Source: Acidobacteria bacterium 13_2_20CM_2_57_6
GTDB lineage: Bacteria > Acidobacteriota > Terriglobia > Acidiferrales > UBA7541
NCBI GenBank assembly: GCA_001917435.1
Contig: MNEA01000162.1
Span: 13,752 to 54,879, forward strand
Length of the DNA: 41,128 nucleotides
Direction: 5' to 3'
Part shown: positions 1 to 8,158 of the stretch, piece after piece
Layout: every line of letters starts with the position of its first letter
Position numbering within the stretch: the first letter of the stretch is position 1
Program-made: the position numbers and the translations under genes
The notes under the pieces: generated by a model
Database searches by the model: none
The model's input: only the letters and a program-made list of their open reading frames with translations
Told to the model about the DNA's origin: nothing

Positions 1-206
1 AAATTCTGACCGTTCAGGGAATTCACGGCGCGGTCCGCGTCTTCGTCATTGGTTACTTCAACGAAAGCGAACCCGCGCGACTGTCCTGTAAATCGATCAC
101 GAATCAGATTGACGCCCGAGGGAGTTACACCCACCTGAGAAAACCACTCGTTAAGCTGGTCTTCCGTCGCGGAAAACGGAAGATTACCGATATAGAGCTT
201 CTTCAC
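1..206 (-). CDS. RRM-type RNA-binding protein, 5' part only
   Basis: The minus strand reads from a GTG at 206 into the left edge with no stop, so the 3' end is missing. The visible 68 residues begin VKKLYIGNLPFSATEDQL and include RGFAFVEV about 40 residues later. These are the RNP2 (LYIGNL) and RNP1 (RGFAFVEV) motifs of a single RNA recognition motif, which binds single-stranded RNA through the aromatic residues in those strands. Small stand-alone RRM proteins of this type are common in cyanobacteria, acidobacteria and others and are often linked to cold response; the role here is inferred. A strong ribosome binding site, AAGGAG at 213-218, lies six bases before the GTG and supports this start over any alternative. 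Confidence 0.9.
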   Translation of the reverse strand, partial: MKKLYIGNLPFSATEDQLNEWFSQVGVTPSGVNLIRDRFTGQSRGFAFVEVTNDEDADRAVNSLNGQN

Positions 207-483
207 CTCTTACTCCTTCTGCCCGGAACCTAAAATGCGAGTCGCGGAGCGCGCTGAAGAGACAGCTTTCCTTTTCCGGCAGACCGGTTGGCCGGGCCAC
301 CGCAGGCGCGAAACCGTTGCTTCAGCCGTCCGTTGCATGGTCGCGGAAATTAACCCACTTTGCAACAGAAATTGTCCCGAATCGGGAAGCCGCATCTCCT
401 TCTCGGTCATCCTCCGCGCCTTTCCCCTTGGCTGCGGTTTAGTGGTAGCATGCGGCCAAATCCGCCCCGCCCGGGAGGGCCCC

Positions 484-2118
484 ATGCGCGGCACGATGAT
501 GGATTTTCCGTTGACGCTGCCCACCATCCTGGAGCGTTCCGGAAAGATTTTCCCGCGCGTCGAAATCGTTTCCCGCAAACCGGACAGGTCCATCCTGCGC
601 ACCTGCTATGGCGAATTTTACCGTCGCGCGTGCCGGCTCGCCGCTGCACTAACGAAACTCGGCTTGCGGACGGGTGACCGAATCGCCTCCATGATGTGGA
701 ATCATGCCGGCCACCTGGAAGCCTTCTTCGGTGTTCCTTGTGCCGGTGGCATCCTGCATACTTTGAATCTTCGTCTCCATCCGCATGAAATCGCTGGCAT
801 CGCCAGACAGGCCGGCGACCGGTTTCTTTTGATTGACGACGTCCTCCTCCCGCTCTATGAAAAATTTCGCGAAGATGTTTCTTTCGAACGAATCATCGTT
901 GTTCCGTACGGTTGCGGCACCTTGCCGGAAGGCTTTCTGAATTACGAAGAGCTGCTCGCCGAAGCGGATGATAATTTTCAATATCCGGCGATCGATGAAA
1001 ACGACGGCGCGGCCATGTGCTTCACGTCCGGCACAACCGGTCATTCCAAGGGCGTCATCTATTCGCACCGCGCCCTGGTGCTGCATTCTTTTTGTTGTGG
1101 CCTCAACGAGGTTTTCGGCATGAGCCATATGGATACGGTGCTTCCGGTCGCTCCCATGTTCCATGCCAACGCCTGGGGCCTGCCTTACGCATGCACCATG
1201 CTGGGCGCGCGCCTGGTTCTCCCCGGTCCGAATGTCGATCCAGAAAGCGTTCTTGGCCTGCTGGTCAGTGAGCACGTTACCATCGCTTGCGGTGTACCCA
1301 CGGTTTGGATCGCCGTGCTCGACGCACTCGAGAAGAATCCCGACCGTTGGAAATTCGACAATCCAATCCGCGTGGTCTGTGGAGGCACCGCGCCGCCTCT
1401 CGAAATGATCCGCCGGCTCGATCGCTTCAATCTGCAAATCAAGCACCTCTGGGGCATGACCGAGACAACTCCCGTCGGTACTTCGGGCGGACTTCGTCCC
1501 CATATGCGCGACTTGTCGGAAGAAAAGAAATATGAAGTCCGCGCCAAACAGGGTTGGCCTGCTCCGTTCGTCGAGATTCGCTTGATGCGTCCCGAAGGAT
1601 CTGCAGGCAAATCAACAGAGGTTCCTTGGGATGGCGTATCTTCTGGAGAGATTGAAATCCGCGGCCCGTGGGTTGCCGCCAGTTATCACGAATCGCCCGA
1701 CCAGGCCCATCGCTGGACCGCAGACGGCTGGTTCCGAACCGGCGACGTCGCCACCATGGACGACGAAGGCTACGTCAAGATCGTGGATCGGGCAAAAGAC
1801 TTGGTGAAGTCCGGCGGCGAGTGGATCAGCTCTGTCGATCTCGAAAACACGTTAATGGGTCATCCTGCCGTCAAAGAAGCGTGCGTCGTCGGCATCCCTC
1901 ACCCGAAGTGGCAGGAGCGTCCGCTTGCCGCGGTTGTCTTGAAAGATGGCGCGAGCGCGACGCCGCAAGAGTTGCGTGCCTTCCTCGCTGAATCCTTCGC
2001 CAAATGGCAGCTCCCCGACGCCTTCGTCTTTCTCGACGCCATTCCCCGCACGTCCGTCGGCAAATTCAAGAAAATCGCACTCCGTGAACAATTTGCCAAC
2101 TGGAAGTGGGATTCGTGA
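484..2118 (+). CDS. AMP-forming fatty acyl-CoA ligase (medium/long chain)
   Basis: A 544-residue member of the ANL (acyl-CoA synthetase) superfamily, which activates a carboxylic acid as acyl-AMP and transfers it to CoA. The phosphate-binding motif FTSGTTGHSKG lies near residue 180, the WGMTETTP adenine-binding motif near 323, the hinge-region motif GWFRTGDVATMDDEGYVKIVDRAKD follows, and the C-terminal catalytic lysine sits in PRTSVGKFKK near residue 529. Length and the GGEWISS segment fit the medium/long-chain fatty acid ligase branch (AlkK-like); the exact substrate cannot be read from sequence. The open frame extends upstream to 235, but the ATG at 484 is preceded by GGGAGGG and matches where the family begins, so the upstream 83 codons are taken as non-coding. 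It stands alone, with about 350 bases to the next gene. Confidence 0.9.
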   Translation: MRGTMMDFPLTLPTILERSGKIFPRVEIVSRKPDRSILRTCYGEFYRRACRLAAALTKLGLRTGDRIASMMWNHAGHLEAFFGVPCAGGILHTLNLRLHPHEIAGIARQAGDRFLLIDDVLLPLYEKFREDVSFERIIVVPYGCGTLPEGFLNYEELLAEADDNFQYPAIDENDGAAMCFTSGTTGHSKGVIYSHRALVLHSFCCGLNEVFGMSHMDTVLPVAPMFHANAWGLPYACTMLGARLVLPGPNVDPESVLGLLVSEHVTIACGVPTVWIAVLDALEKNPDRWKFDNPIRVVCGGTAPPLEMIRRLDRFNLQIKHLWGMTETTPVGTSGGLRPHMRDLSEEKKYEVRAKQGWPAPFVEIRLMRPEGSAGKSTEVPWDGVSSGEIEIRGPWVAASYHESPDQAHRWTADGWFRTGDVATMDDEGYVKIVDRAKDLVKSGGEWISSVDLENTLMGHPAVKEACVVGIPHPKWQERPLAAVVLKDGASATPQELRAFLAESFAKWQLPDAFVFLDAIPRTSVGKFKKIALREQFANWKWDS

Positions 2119-2468
2119 GGGTCGCCCCGCCCGCATTCTTTCCATCTGTAGGAACAATAAGACTCTTGTTCAGCAAACTGCACACTTTCCCTGAATAGCC
2201 CTCAGCAATTCTCCCCACTCTGATTGCCACGTTCAACGGATTGCTAGAGCCTCTCGTGCTTGGTACTAGCTAACCTGGAGATTTAAGATTTCCGGACGCT
2301 AGCCGCGGGCCCCAGCAGGAAAGCCTTGGCTTTAACGCCTGAGTTGTCCACCCGCATACCCCGGGGAAAATTTTTCAACTGATCAGCACTGGAGAGCTCT
2401 CTACAAGATCTGTCGGATCGCCGCTCTCCGCTGATTCCGATTTGACCGAACCCGGAAAGGGGCTGTCC
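2119..2468. other. Gene-free stretch between the acyl-CoA ligase and the beta-propeller gene
   Basis: No convincing coding frame. It contains a perfect 6-bp inverted repeat (AAAGCC at 2320-2325, GGCTTT at 2328-2333) without an adjacent T run. The run GGAAAGGGG just before 2469 serves as the ribosome binding site of the next gene. No clear promoter was found. Confidence 0.5.
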
Positions 2469-3857
2469 ATGTTCAAGTTAAGAAAATCGTCTTTCTCTAG
2501 CTGTTCTCTCTGTTTGCTCTGCGCTGCCGCGGAAACTACTCTGCAAGCCCAGAGCGCTGGCTTCGTCTACGTCACAAATGGTGGCGGTAACTCCGGCCCA
2601 GGGGTTGGAAGCATTTCCGCCTACTCCATTGACAACCAAACCAGCGCCCTGTTACCCGTCCTGGGCTCGCCGTTTCCAGATCCGGGAGGCCCTTCCTCCA
2701 TTGCAGTAAACCCTAAAGTTCGGTTCGCTTACGTCGCCAATCGCGGGGACGATACCATCAGCGCGTACTCGATCAGCGGCACAACCGGGGCCCTCACGCC
2801 CGTTCCCGGCTCACCCTTCCCGCAAGATCCCGCAGGGAGCAATGAAATGCCCGTGTCCGTTGCCGTCGATCCGGCGGGAAAGTTCGTCTTCGTCGCGAAT
2901 TATAATTATCGAACCGTCCGCGCTTATCAAATTGACCAAAATACCGGCGCACTAACCCAGTCCCCCGGATCGCCCTTTCCCGCAGGAATAAATCCTCAAT
3001 CGGTAACCGTGGACCTTTCTGGCAAGTTTGTTTACGTCGCCAACGGCTATCACAACGGCAATGGCACCGTTTCTGCCTACAGCATTGAACAGAGTACGGG
3101 ATCGCTGACGCCTGTTCCGGGCTCGCCCTTCTCCGTTCCCATTGATACAACGAAGCCCCGCTTTCCCGCCCCGGGGTCCATGCCTGTCTCGGTAACCACG
3201 CATGCCACGGCCACGGGACAGGCCCTTTATGTGGCGGATTCTTTTCAAAATTACATTTGGGAGTACCTCATTGAGGGGATGACAGGAGCACTAGCGCTTT
3301 CTCCCGCCTCTCCTTTTTCCATGCCTGGTGGGCCCTATTGCGTCACGGCGAACTCAAATTCGTATTTCCTCTACGCATCGAATTCGTACCCGAGCTATCC
3401 AACTGGCAGCGTGGCCGGCTACACCATCGATACAGTCACCGGTTCGCTGACCGCGGTCCCGGGCTCTCCTTTCGTCGGAGGGCCCGTCCCCGTCGGCGTG
3501 ACGGTCGATCTCGCAGGCCGGTTCGTCTTTACGGCAAATCAGGGTTCCTATCTGACTAACTACTCCGGTACGGTTTCTGCCTATGCAGTCGACGCGAATA
3601 CCGGCGCGCTCACTCCTGTGCCTGGCTCGCCCTTCGCAGCGGGACTAGAGCCTACCTCCGTGGCCACTGCTCCTGGCCCGAGCTCCACGACCGGAGACCG
3701 GCAGAAACGAAGGCGCCCCGATCCTCCCGCCAAAAGGCGAACGAACGCGAACACCAACACCAACGCCGCAACCCCTTTTGTTTTCCGGGATTCTGGCGCT
3801 CGGCAATCCCCCAAGGCGGGAGCTCTCCGGAGTACGGGCACCCTCCCCTTCATTTAA
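2469..3857 (+). CDS. Secreted YVTN/lactonase-like beta-propeller protein
   Basis: A 462-residue exported protein. Residues 1-28 form a signal peptide (basic start, hydrophobic Cys/Leu/Ala stretch, AQA-like end). The rest is built of roughly seven repeats of the type FVYVANxxxxTVSAYSIDxxTGALTPVPGSPF, seen for example as FAYVANRGDDTISAYSI and FVFTANQGSYLTNYSGTVSAY. This is the repeat of the YVTN / 6-phosphogluconolactonase-like propeller family, abundant as secreted paralogues in acidobacteria; a lactonase activity should not be assumed. A TTG nine codons upstream is a possible start, but the ATG at 2469 has GGAAAGGGG in front and places the signal peptide correctly. The last 55 residues (after GPSSTTGD) are basic, low-complexity and unlike a propeller blade. 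Confidence 0.85.
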   Translation: MFKLRKSSFSSCSLCLLCAAAETTLQAQSAGFVYVTNGGGNSGPGVGSISAYSIDNQTSALLPVLGSPFPDPGGPSSIAVNPKVRFAYVANRGDDTISAYSISGTTGALTPVPGSPFPQDPAGSNEMPVSVAVDPAGKFVFVANYNYRTVRAYQIDQNTGALTQSPGSPFPAGINPQSVTVDLSGKFVYVANGYHNGNGTVSAYSIEQSTGSLTPVPGSPFSVPIDTTKPRFPAPGSMPVSVTTHATATGQALYVADSFQNYIWEYLIEGMTGALALSPASPFSMPGGPYCVTANSNSYFLYASNSYPSYPTGSVAGYTIDTVTGSLTAVPGSPFVGGPVPVGVTVDLAGRFVFTANQGSYLTNYSGTVSAYAVDANTGALTPVPGSPFAAGLEPTSVATAPGPSSTTGDRQKRRRPDPPAKRRTNANTNTNAATPFVFRDSGARQSPKAGALRSTGTLPFI

Positions 3858-4012
3858 CAAGGTTCCTGTTAAGTAAGTTTCACTTTACGTTTATATGTTT
3901 CTGGTAATATACGAGTCGGGTACTTCCATGCCCCGTATGGAGTGCGGCTGCCTGACGGTCGCGTTTCCTTTGTTTTGGATGTTTCCGTGTCTTAATCGCT
4001 CCCAACAGCTAT

Positions 4013-5329
4013 CTAGGTGCGATAACTTGCGTTGATCCGCACGTACTCCGCGGTGAAGTCGCAGGTCCAGTAGCGGGCTTTGGCTTTGCCCGCGTGCAGG
4101 TCCACAACCAGCGGAACGTGCTCGGCGAGAAGTTTGTTGCTGGCGGCGCGCTCGTTGAACTCGAGCGGCCGGCCGCGCCGCAGGACGGGGATGCCGGCCA
4201 TCTTGATATCCACCAGCGCGGTGTCAAACTTCACTCCCGAACGGCCCGCGGCCGCGAAGATGCGCCCCCAGTTGGGGTCGCCGCCCGCGAAAGCTGTTTT
4301 CACCAGCGGAGAAGTCGCAATCGTCTCCGCAATGCGCTTCGCCGCGGCTTCCGTTTTTGCGCCGCGCACTTCAATCTCGATGACGCGCTGCGCGCCTTCG
4401 CCGTCGGCCACGATTTGCAGCGCGAGCGAACGGCAAACGTCTTCGAGCGCCGCGGCGAATGCGCGGTGCGCGGACGTGCCCGCTTTAATCGAAGGCGCTC
4501 CCGCTTCGCCATTCGCCAGCACCAACAGCGTGTCGTTCGTCGAAGTGTCGCCATCCACGCTGATGGCGTTGAACGTACGTCCTGCGACCTCGCGCAGCGT
4601 TTTTTGCAGCAGCGAAGGAGCGATTGCGGCATCCGTCGTGACAAATGCCAGCATCGTCGCCATGTTCGGATGGATCATCCCCGCGCCTTTGGCGCAGCCC
4701 ACAAAATGAATGCGCTTCCCGGCCATTTTGAAGGAGGCCGCCGCGGTTTTCGGGCGCGTATCCGTGGTACAGATTGCGAGCGAAGTCTCTGCGAAGGAAC
4801 GCGCCGAAGGACGCCGGAATCGCGCCACCACCGGAAGCGCGCGCAGAATTTTTTCTAGCGGCAGCCGCACGCCGATGACGCCCGTCGAGCAGACGAACAG
4901 TTCCTGCAGTGGGCAGCCGAGCCGCTTCGCGGCTTCCTCGACCATGCGCAGAGCTGCGGTGTGGCCCGCTTCTCCGGTGGCGCAATTCGCGTTTCCGGCA
5001 TTCACCACGACGGCGCGCATGCGGCCTTTCGAGATCCGCAAGTGTTCCTTGGAAATCAGAACGGGCGCGGCTACGACAAGATTTTGCGTGAAGACTGCGG
5101 CGGCTGAGGCTGGAACATCGCTCGAAAGAATCGCGAGGTCCAGCGCGCCGGTTTTCTTCAAGCCGCAAGCAGTGGCGGCGAAGCGGAAACCACGCGGCAA
5201 GGCTGCTTCGGAGAGAGCTTGCTGCATCAGCGGAGCGTCCTTACGTCCGGCGCGACGCACCCCGAAGGAACCTCCGACCCTGCGCAACGGCAGCGGGGAA
5301 GGATTGCTGATTCGTAGCCTGGCTTGCAT
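4013..5329 (-). CDS. argJ: Bifunctional glutamate N-acetyltransferase / amino-acid acetyltransferase ArgJ
   Basis: ArgJ transfers the acetyl group from N-acetylornithine to glutamate, closing the acetyl cycle of arginine synthesis; bifunctional forms also use acetyl-CoA. The diagnostic self-cleavage site is present: KGAGMIHPNMATMLAF, with Thr225 as the nucleophile that splits the precursor into alpha and beta chains. Also visible are SVDGDTSTNDT, GGDPNWGRI and the C-terminal YVRINASYRT. The ATG at 5329 directly abuts the argH stop (TGA then ATG) with AGGAG upstream, giving 438 residues. The first 34 residues are basic and not family-like, so a second ATG at 5227 (MQQALSEAALPRGF) may be the true start. 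No argA or argE is in the window, which fits a cyclic pathway with ArgJ. Last gene of the cluster. Confidence 0.95.
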   Translation of the reverse strand: MQARLRISNPSPLPLRRVGGSFGVRRAGRKDAPLMQQALSEAALPRGFRFAATACGLKKTGALDLAILSSDVPASAAAVFTQNLVVAAPVLISKEHLRISKGRMRAVVVNAGNANCATGEAGHTAALRMVEEAAKRLGCPLQELFVCSTGVIGVRLPLEKILRALPVVARFRRPSARSFAETSLAICTTDTRPKTAAASFKMAGKRIHFVGCAKGAGMIHPNMATMLAFVTTDAAIAPSLLQKTLREVAGRTFNAISVDGDTSTNDTLLVLANGEAGAPSIKAGTSAHRAFAAALEDVCRSLALQIVADGEGAQRVIEIEVRGAKTEAAAKRIAETIATSPLVKTAFAGGDPNWGRIFAAAGRSGVKFDTALVDIKMAGIPVLRRGRPLEFNERAASNKLLAEHVPLVVDLHAGKAKARYWTCDFTAEYVRINASYRT

Positions 5330-6757
5330 TCATGGTTTGGCTCCTGTTTTGATGGCTTTTTTATTGAGACGTCTTTCCAAATTCGCGATGGCCTCCGCAA
5401 CGCTCTCGGGCCCAGTTCCGCCGGGAACTTTCTTCGCGGCAAGCGCTGCGTCAACGCCCAGGCTCTTCGCAAAATCACTGTCAAATGCAGGCGAGATTTT
5501 CTTAAGCCCATCGAGAGGCATCGCTGTCCACGAGATATTTTGCTTCTCGGCTTCGCGGAGCACTTTGCCGATGATGTCATGCGCCTGACGGAAGGGAACG
5601 CCTTTGCGGACCAAATAGTCCGCCGCTTCCGTTGCTAGGAGCGCAGGATGGGATGCCGCAGCTTTCAACCGCTCGGTGTTGAATTTCGTTGCAGCGACAG
5701 CGCCGCCCGCAATCGCGAGCATGTCTGCCACTTGATCGTGCGCGGCAAAGAGCGCTTCTTTGTCTTCCTGTAGATCGCGCTGATAGCCCGTCGGCAAACC
5801 TTTCAATGTTGTGAGAAGGCCGAGCAGTGCACCGGTGATGCGGCCGGTCTTACCGCGAATGAGTTCCCATGCATCCGGGTTCTTCTTCTGCGGCATAAGG
5901 CTGCTGCCGGTGGAAAACTCGTCGGAAAGAATCACGTAAGAAAATTCTTGGGAAGCGAAAATCACGAAATCTTCAGCCAAACGCGAAAGATGCGTCGCGA
6001 TCCCGGTCAGAGCGAAAATATAATCGAGCGCAAAGTCGCGGTCGCTGACGGCATCGAGGCTGTTCACCGTAATGCGCGAAAAACCCAGTTCGCGCGCGAT
6101 GGCGTTGCGATCGATGGCAAACGAATTTCCCGCGAGCGCGCCGGAGCCCATCGGACACGCGTCAGCGCTTGCAGCAGCGTGTTGGAGTCGAGCGATGTCA
6201 CGACTGAACGCTTCGGCGTGCGCGAGCAAAAAATGCGAAAGCAGAATCGGCTGCGCATGCTGCATGTGAGTCATGCCCGCCATCGGTACGCCGAGATTTG
6301 CTTTGGCTTGAAGCAAAAATGAATTCAGCAGGGCTTCGAGGCCGCGCTGAACTTGACTGGCAGCGTCCATGACGAATAACCGGAAATCAGTTGCGACCAG
6401 CTCATTGCGGCTGCGCGCAGTGTGCAGTTTCCAGCCGAGCGGGCCGAGTTCTTCAACGAGTGCCTTTTCGACGAAATGATGCACGTCCTCGGCGGTCGCG
6501 CCGAACGATTCGAGCCACGCGGAATCGGTCCTGGCACGCTCGGCAATCTTGTCCAGTGCCGCGAGCGTTTGCTTCACTTCTGCCGCCGTGAAAATACCGA
6601 TGGGCTGCAAAGCTTTGGCCCAGGCACGATCGACTGCAATTTCATACGGCAGGAGTCGCCGGTCGAACGCAAAGGAGCGCTGGAACGCGTCGAACTGTTT
6701 GTTCGGTTCGCCCTCGAATCGTCCGCCCCACAGCCGGTCGTCTTTACGCTCAGTCAT
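5330..6757 (-). CDS. argH: Argininosuccinate lyase
   Basis: Cleaves argininosuccinate to arginine and fumarate, the last step of the pathway, in the cytoplasm. The 475-residue length is usual. The fumarase/aspartase superfamily signature GSSLMPQKKNPD is intact, containing the mobile-loop serine that acts as the base, and the N-terminal DRLWGGRFEGEPNKQFDAFQRS and THMQHAQPILLSHFLLAH blocks are typical of ArgH. Start is ATG at 6757; its ribosome binding site is poor. It sits 81 bases after argG, the gap being filled by a double-hairpin repeat, and its stop touches the argJ ATG, so argH and argJ are probably translationally coupled. Confidence 0.97.
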   Translation of the reverse strand: MTERKDDRLWGGRFEGEPNKQFDAFQRSFAFDRRLLPYEIAVDRAWAKALQPIGIFTAAEVKQTLAALDKIAERARTDSAWLESFGATAEDVHHFVEKALVEELGPLGWKLHTARSRNELVATDFRLFVMDAASQVQRGLEALLNSFLLQAKANLGVPMAGMTHMQHAQPILLSHFLLAHAEAFSRDIARLQHAAASADACPMGSGALAGNSFAIDRNAIARELGFSRITVNSLDAVSDRDFALDYIFALTGIATHLSRLAEDFVIFASQEFSYVILSDEFSTGSSLMPQKKNPDAWELIRGKTGRITGALLGLLTTLKGLPTGYQRDLQEDKEALFAAHDQVADMLAIAGGAVAATKFNTERLKAAASHPALLATEAADYLVRKGVPFRQAHDIIGKVLREAEKQNISWTAMPLDGLKKISPAFDSDFAKSLGVDAALAAKKVPGGTGPESVAEAIANLERRLNKKAIKTGAKP

Positions 6758-6771
6758 TTGGTTCTCGTGGC

Positions 6772-6839
6772 ACAGGCATTCCTGCCTGTCCCGGTTTCGT
6801 CGCCGTTTGCAAACAGCGGACAGACAAGAATGTCTGTCC
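6772..6839. repeat. Paired palindromic hairpins between argG and argH (REP/BIME-like)
   Basis: Two perfect inverted repeats lie 28 bases apart. The first is ACAGGCA (6772-6778) and TGCCTGT (6783-6789), a 7-bp stem with a 4-base loop. The second is GGACAGACA (6818-6826) and TGTCTGTCC (6831-6839), a 9-bp stem with a 4-base loop whose last base is the final base of the argG stop codon. The half-sites are related (ACAGGCA versus ACAGACA). From memory, similar paired sequences recur between genes in acidobacterial genomes; I cannot verify copy number here. There is no T run, so simple termination is unlikely; mRNA protection of argG is possible. Confidence 0.65.
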
Positions 6840-8059
6840 TACTTATTTCCTTCCGCCTTTGCCTTGGGCCGTACCGTTACCGGCAACGCAAACAAATTGA
6901 TGAAACCTTCGGCGTCCTTGGGGTTGTACCGGCCCATGGTGAAGCTGGCCAGATCGGCGCGGTAAAGCGAGAAAGGTGACACGCGCTTGGTGACGTTTAG
7001 CGTTCCTTTCCAAAGTTTCAAGCCAACGGCGCCGGTGACGCGCTGTTGCGCGAAGCTGAAAAATCCGTCGAGCGCTTCGCGGAGGCGCGCGAACCACAAG
7101 CCGTAGTAAACGAGTTCCGCGTAGCGCAGCGAGAGCGCCTGCTGGAAATGCGCGGTCTCGCGATCGACGGTGAGGCGCTCGAGTTCCTGGTGCGCTTTGA
7201 CAAGAAGCGTTCCGCCGGGAGTTTCGTAGGCGCCGCGCGATTTCATTCCGACGAGCCGGTTTTCGACGAGATCAGTGCGGCCGATGCCGTGTTTTGCGGC
7301 GATTTCATTGAGCGTGTTCAGCAGATCGACGGGGCCAAGTTTCGAACCGTTCACCGAAACGGGAGTGCCGGCTTCGAATCCGATTTCGACTTCTTCGGCC
7401 TTGTCCGGAGCTTTTTCCGGGGAGACGACCCACTGCCACATGGCCTCGTTCGGCGCGTTGGCGGGATCTTCGAGTTCGCCGCCTTCGTGGCTGAGGTGCC
7501 AAATGTTGCGGTCGCGGCTGTAAATGTTTTTCTTGCTCTGCTCGACGGGAACGTTGTGCTTCTGCGCGTAGGCGATGGCGTCTTCGCGAGAATCGATGTC
7601 CCACTCGCGCCAGGGCGCGATGATCTGCACGCTGGGAGCGATGGTCTTGTACGCCAGTTCGAAACGCACCTGGTCATTTCCCTTGCCGGTGCAGCCGTGC
7701 GAGAGGCCGTCGGCGCCAAGCTTCAGCGCGATTTCCGCCTGGCGCTTGGCGATTACGGGCCGCGCCATGGAGGTGCCGAGCAAGTAGGTGTGCTCGTAAA
7801 TGGCGCCGGCACGAAGCGTCGGCCAAATGTAGTCGCGGACAAATTCTTCGCGCAGATCTTCGACGTGCGCGGAGGAGGCGCCGGTAGCGAGCGCTTTCTT
7901 GCGGGCGGCTTCGAGGTCTTCCTGCTGGCCAACGTCGCCGATCACGGCGATGACTTCGCAACCATAGTTTTCCTTGAGCCAGGGAATAATGATGGAAGTA
8001 TCCAGGCCGCCGGAATAGGCGAGTACAACTTTTTTCGGTTTAGGCAATTGTGCTTTCAC
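6839..8059 (-). CDS. argG: Argininosuccinate synthase
   Basis: Condenses citrulline and aspartate with ATP to give argininosuccinate. The 406-residue protein starts with the ATP pyrophosphatase P-loop LAYSGGLDTS at residues 14-23 and continues with GDVGQQEDLEAARKKAL, LGTSMARPVIAK, SHGCTGKGNDQVRFE and the C-terminal YNPKDAEGFINLF, all classic for the type-1 enzyme. The start is a GTG at 8059 with GAGGA five bases upstream; an ATG at 8075 is out of frame. A hairpin plus T run sits between argF and argG, so argGHJ may be transcribed partly on its own, but I found no clear promoter in the 99-base gap. Confidence 0.97.
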   Translation of the reverse strand: MKAQLPKPKKVVLAYSGGLDTSIIIPWLKENYGCEVIAVIGDVGQQEDLEAARKKALATGASSAHVEDLREEFVRDYIWPTLRAGAIYEHTYLLGTSMARPVIAKRQAEIALKLGADGLSHGCTGKGNDQVRFELAYKTIAPSVQIIAPWREWDIDSREDAIAYAQKHNVPVEQSKKNIYSRDRNIWHLSHEGGELEDPANAPNEAMWQWVVSPEKAPDKAEEVEIGFEAGTPVSVNGSKLGPVDLLNTLNEIAAKHGIGRTDLVENRLVGMKSRGAYETPGGTLLVKAHQELERLTVDRETAHFQQALSLRYAELVYYGLWFARLREALDGFFSFAQQRVTGAVGLKLWKGTLNVTKRVSPFSLYRADLASFTMGRYNPKDAEGFINLFALPVTVRPKAKAEGNK

Positions 8060-8120
8060 GATTCCTCACTTGCATTTTGATGTTGCTGAAAGGGGGCGCA
8101 GAAATCCTGCGCTTCTACAG

Positions 8121-8155
8121 AAAAAACTTTAGGCGATGCATTGGAAAACATCGCC
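8121..8155 (-). terminator. Intrinsic terminator downstream of argF
   Basis: Read on the minus strand just after the argF stop: GGCGATG (8155-8149), a 10-base loop, CATCGCC (8138-8132), then TAAAG and six T residues (8126-8121). The perfect 7-bp stem followed by a T run fits Rho-independent termination. A second short hairpin without a T run (GCGCAG 8096-8101 with CTGCGC 8107-8112) lies between it and argG. Confidence 0.7.
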
Positions 8156-8158
8156 GGA

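Noticed and set aside
235..483. N-terminal extension of the acyl-CoA ligase
   Set aside because: A good ribosome binding site and the family start are at 484; the upstream residues match no part of the family.
649..1503. Long minus-strand frame opposite the acyl-CoA ligase
   Set aside because: Shadow of the plus-strand gene, with no motif or ribosome binding site.
2281..2390. Possible c-di-GMP-I (GEMM) riboswitch upstream of the beta-propeller gene, from GGACGCTAGCC and nearby GGCC
   Set aside because: The other conserved parts (AGGGCAAACC and the GGTAGCGGGGTT segment) are absent and the helices do not form in the right order.
3854..3872. TTAACA/TGTTAA inverted repeat at the beta-propeller stop as a terminator
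   Set aside because: Six weak A/T-rich pairs and no T run; too weak to call.
7046..8080. Long plus-strand frame (344 codons) opposite argG
   Set aside because: Shadow frame; argG on the other strand has every family motif.
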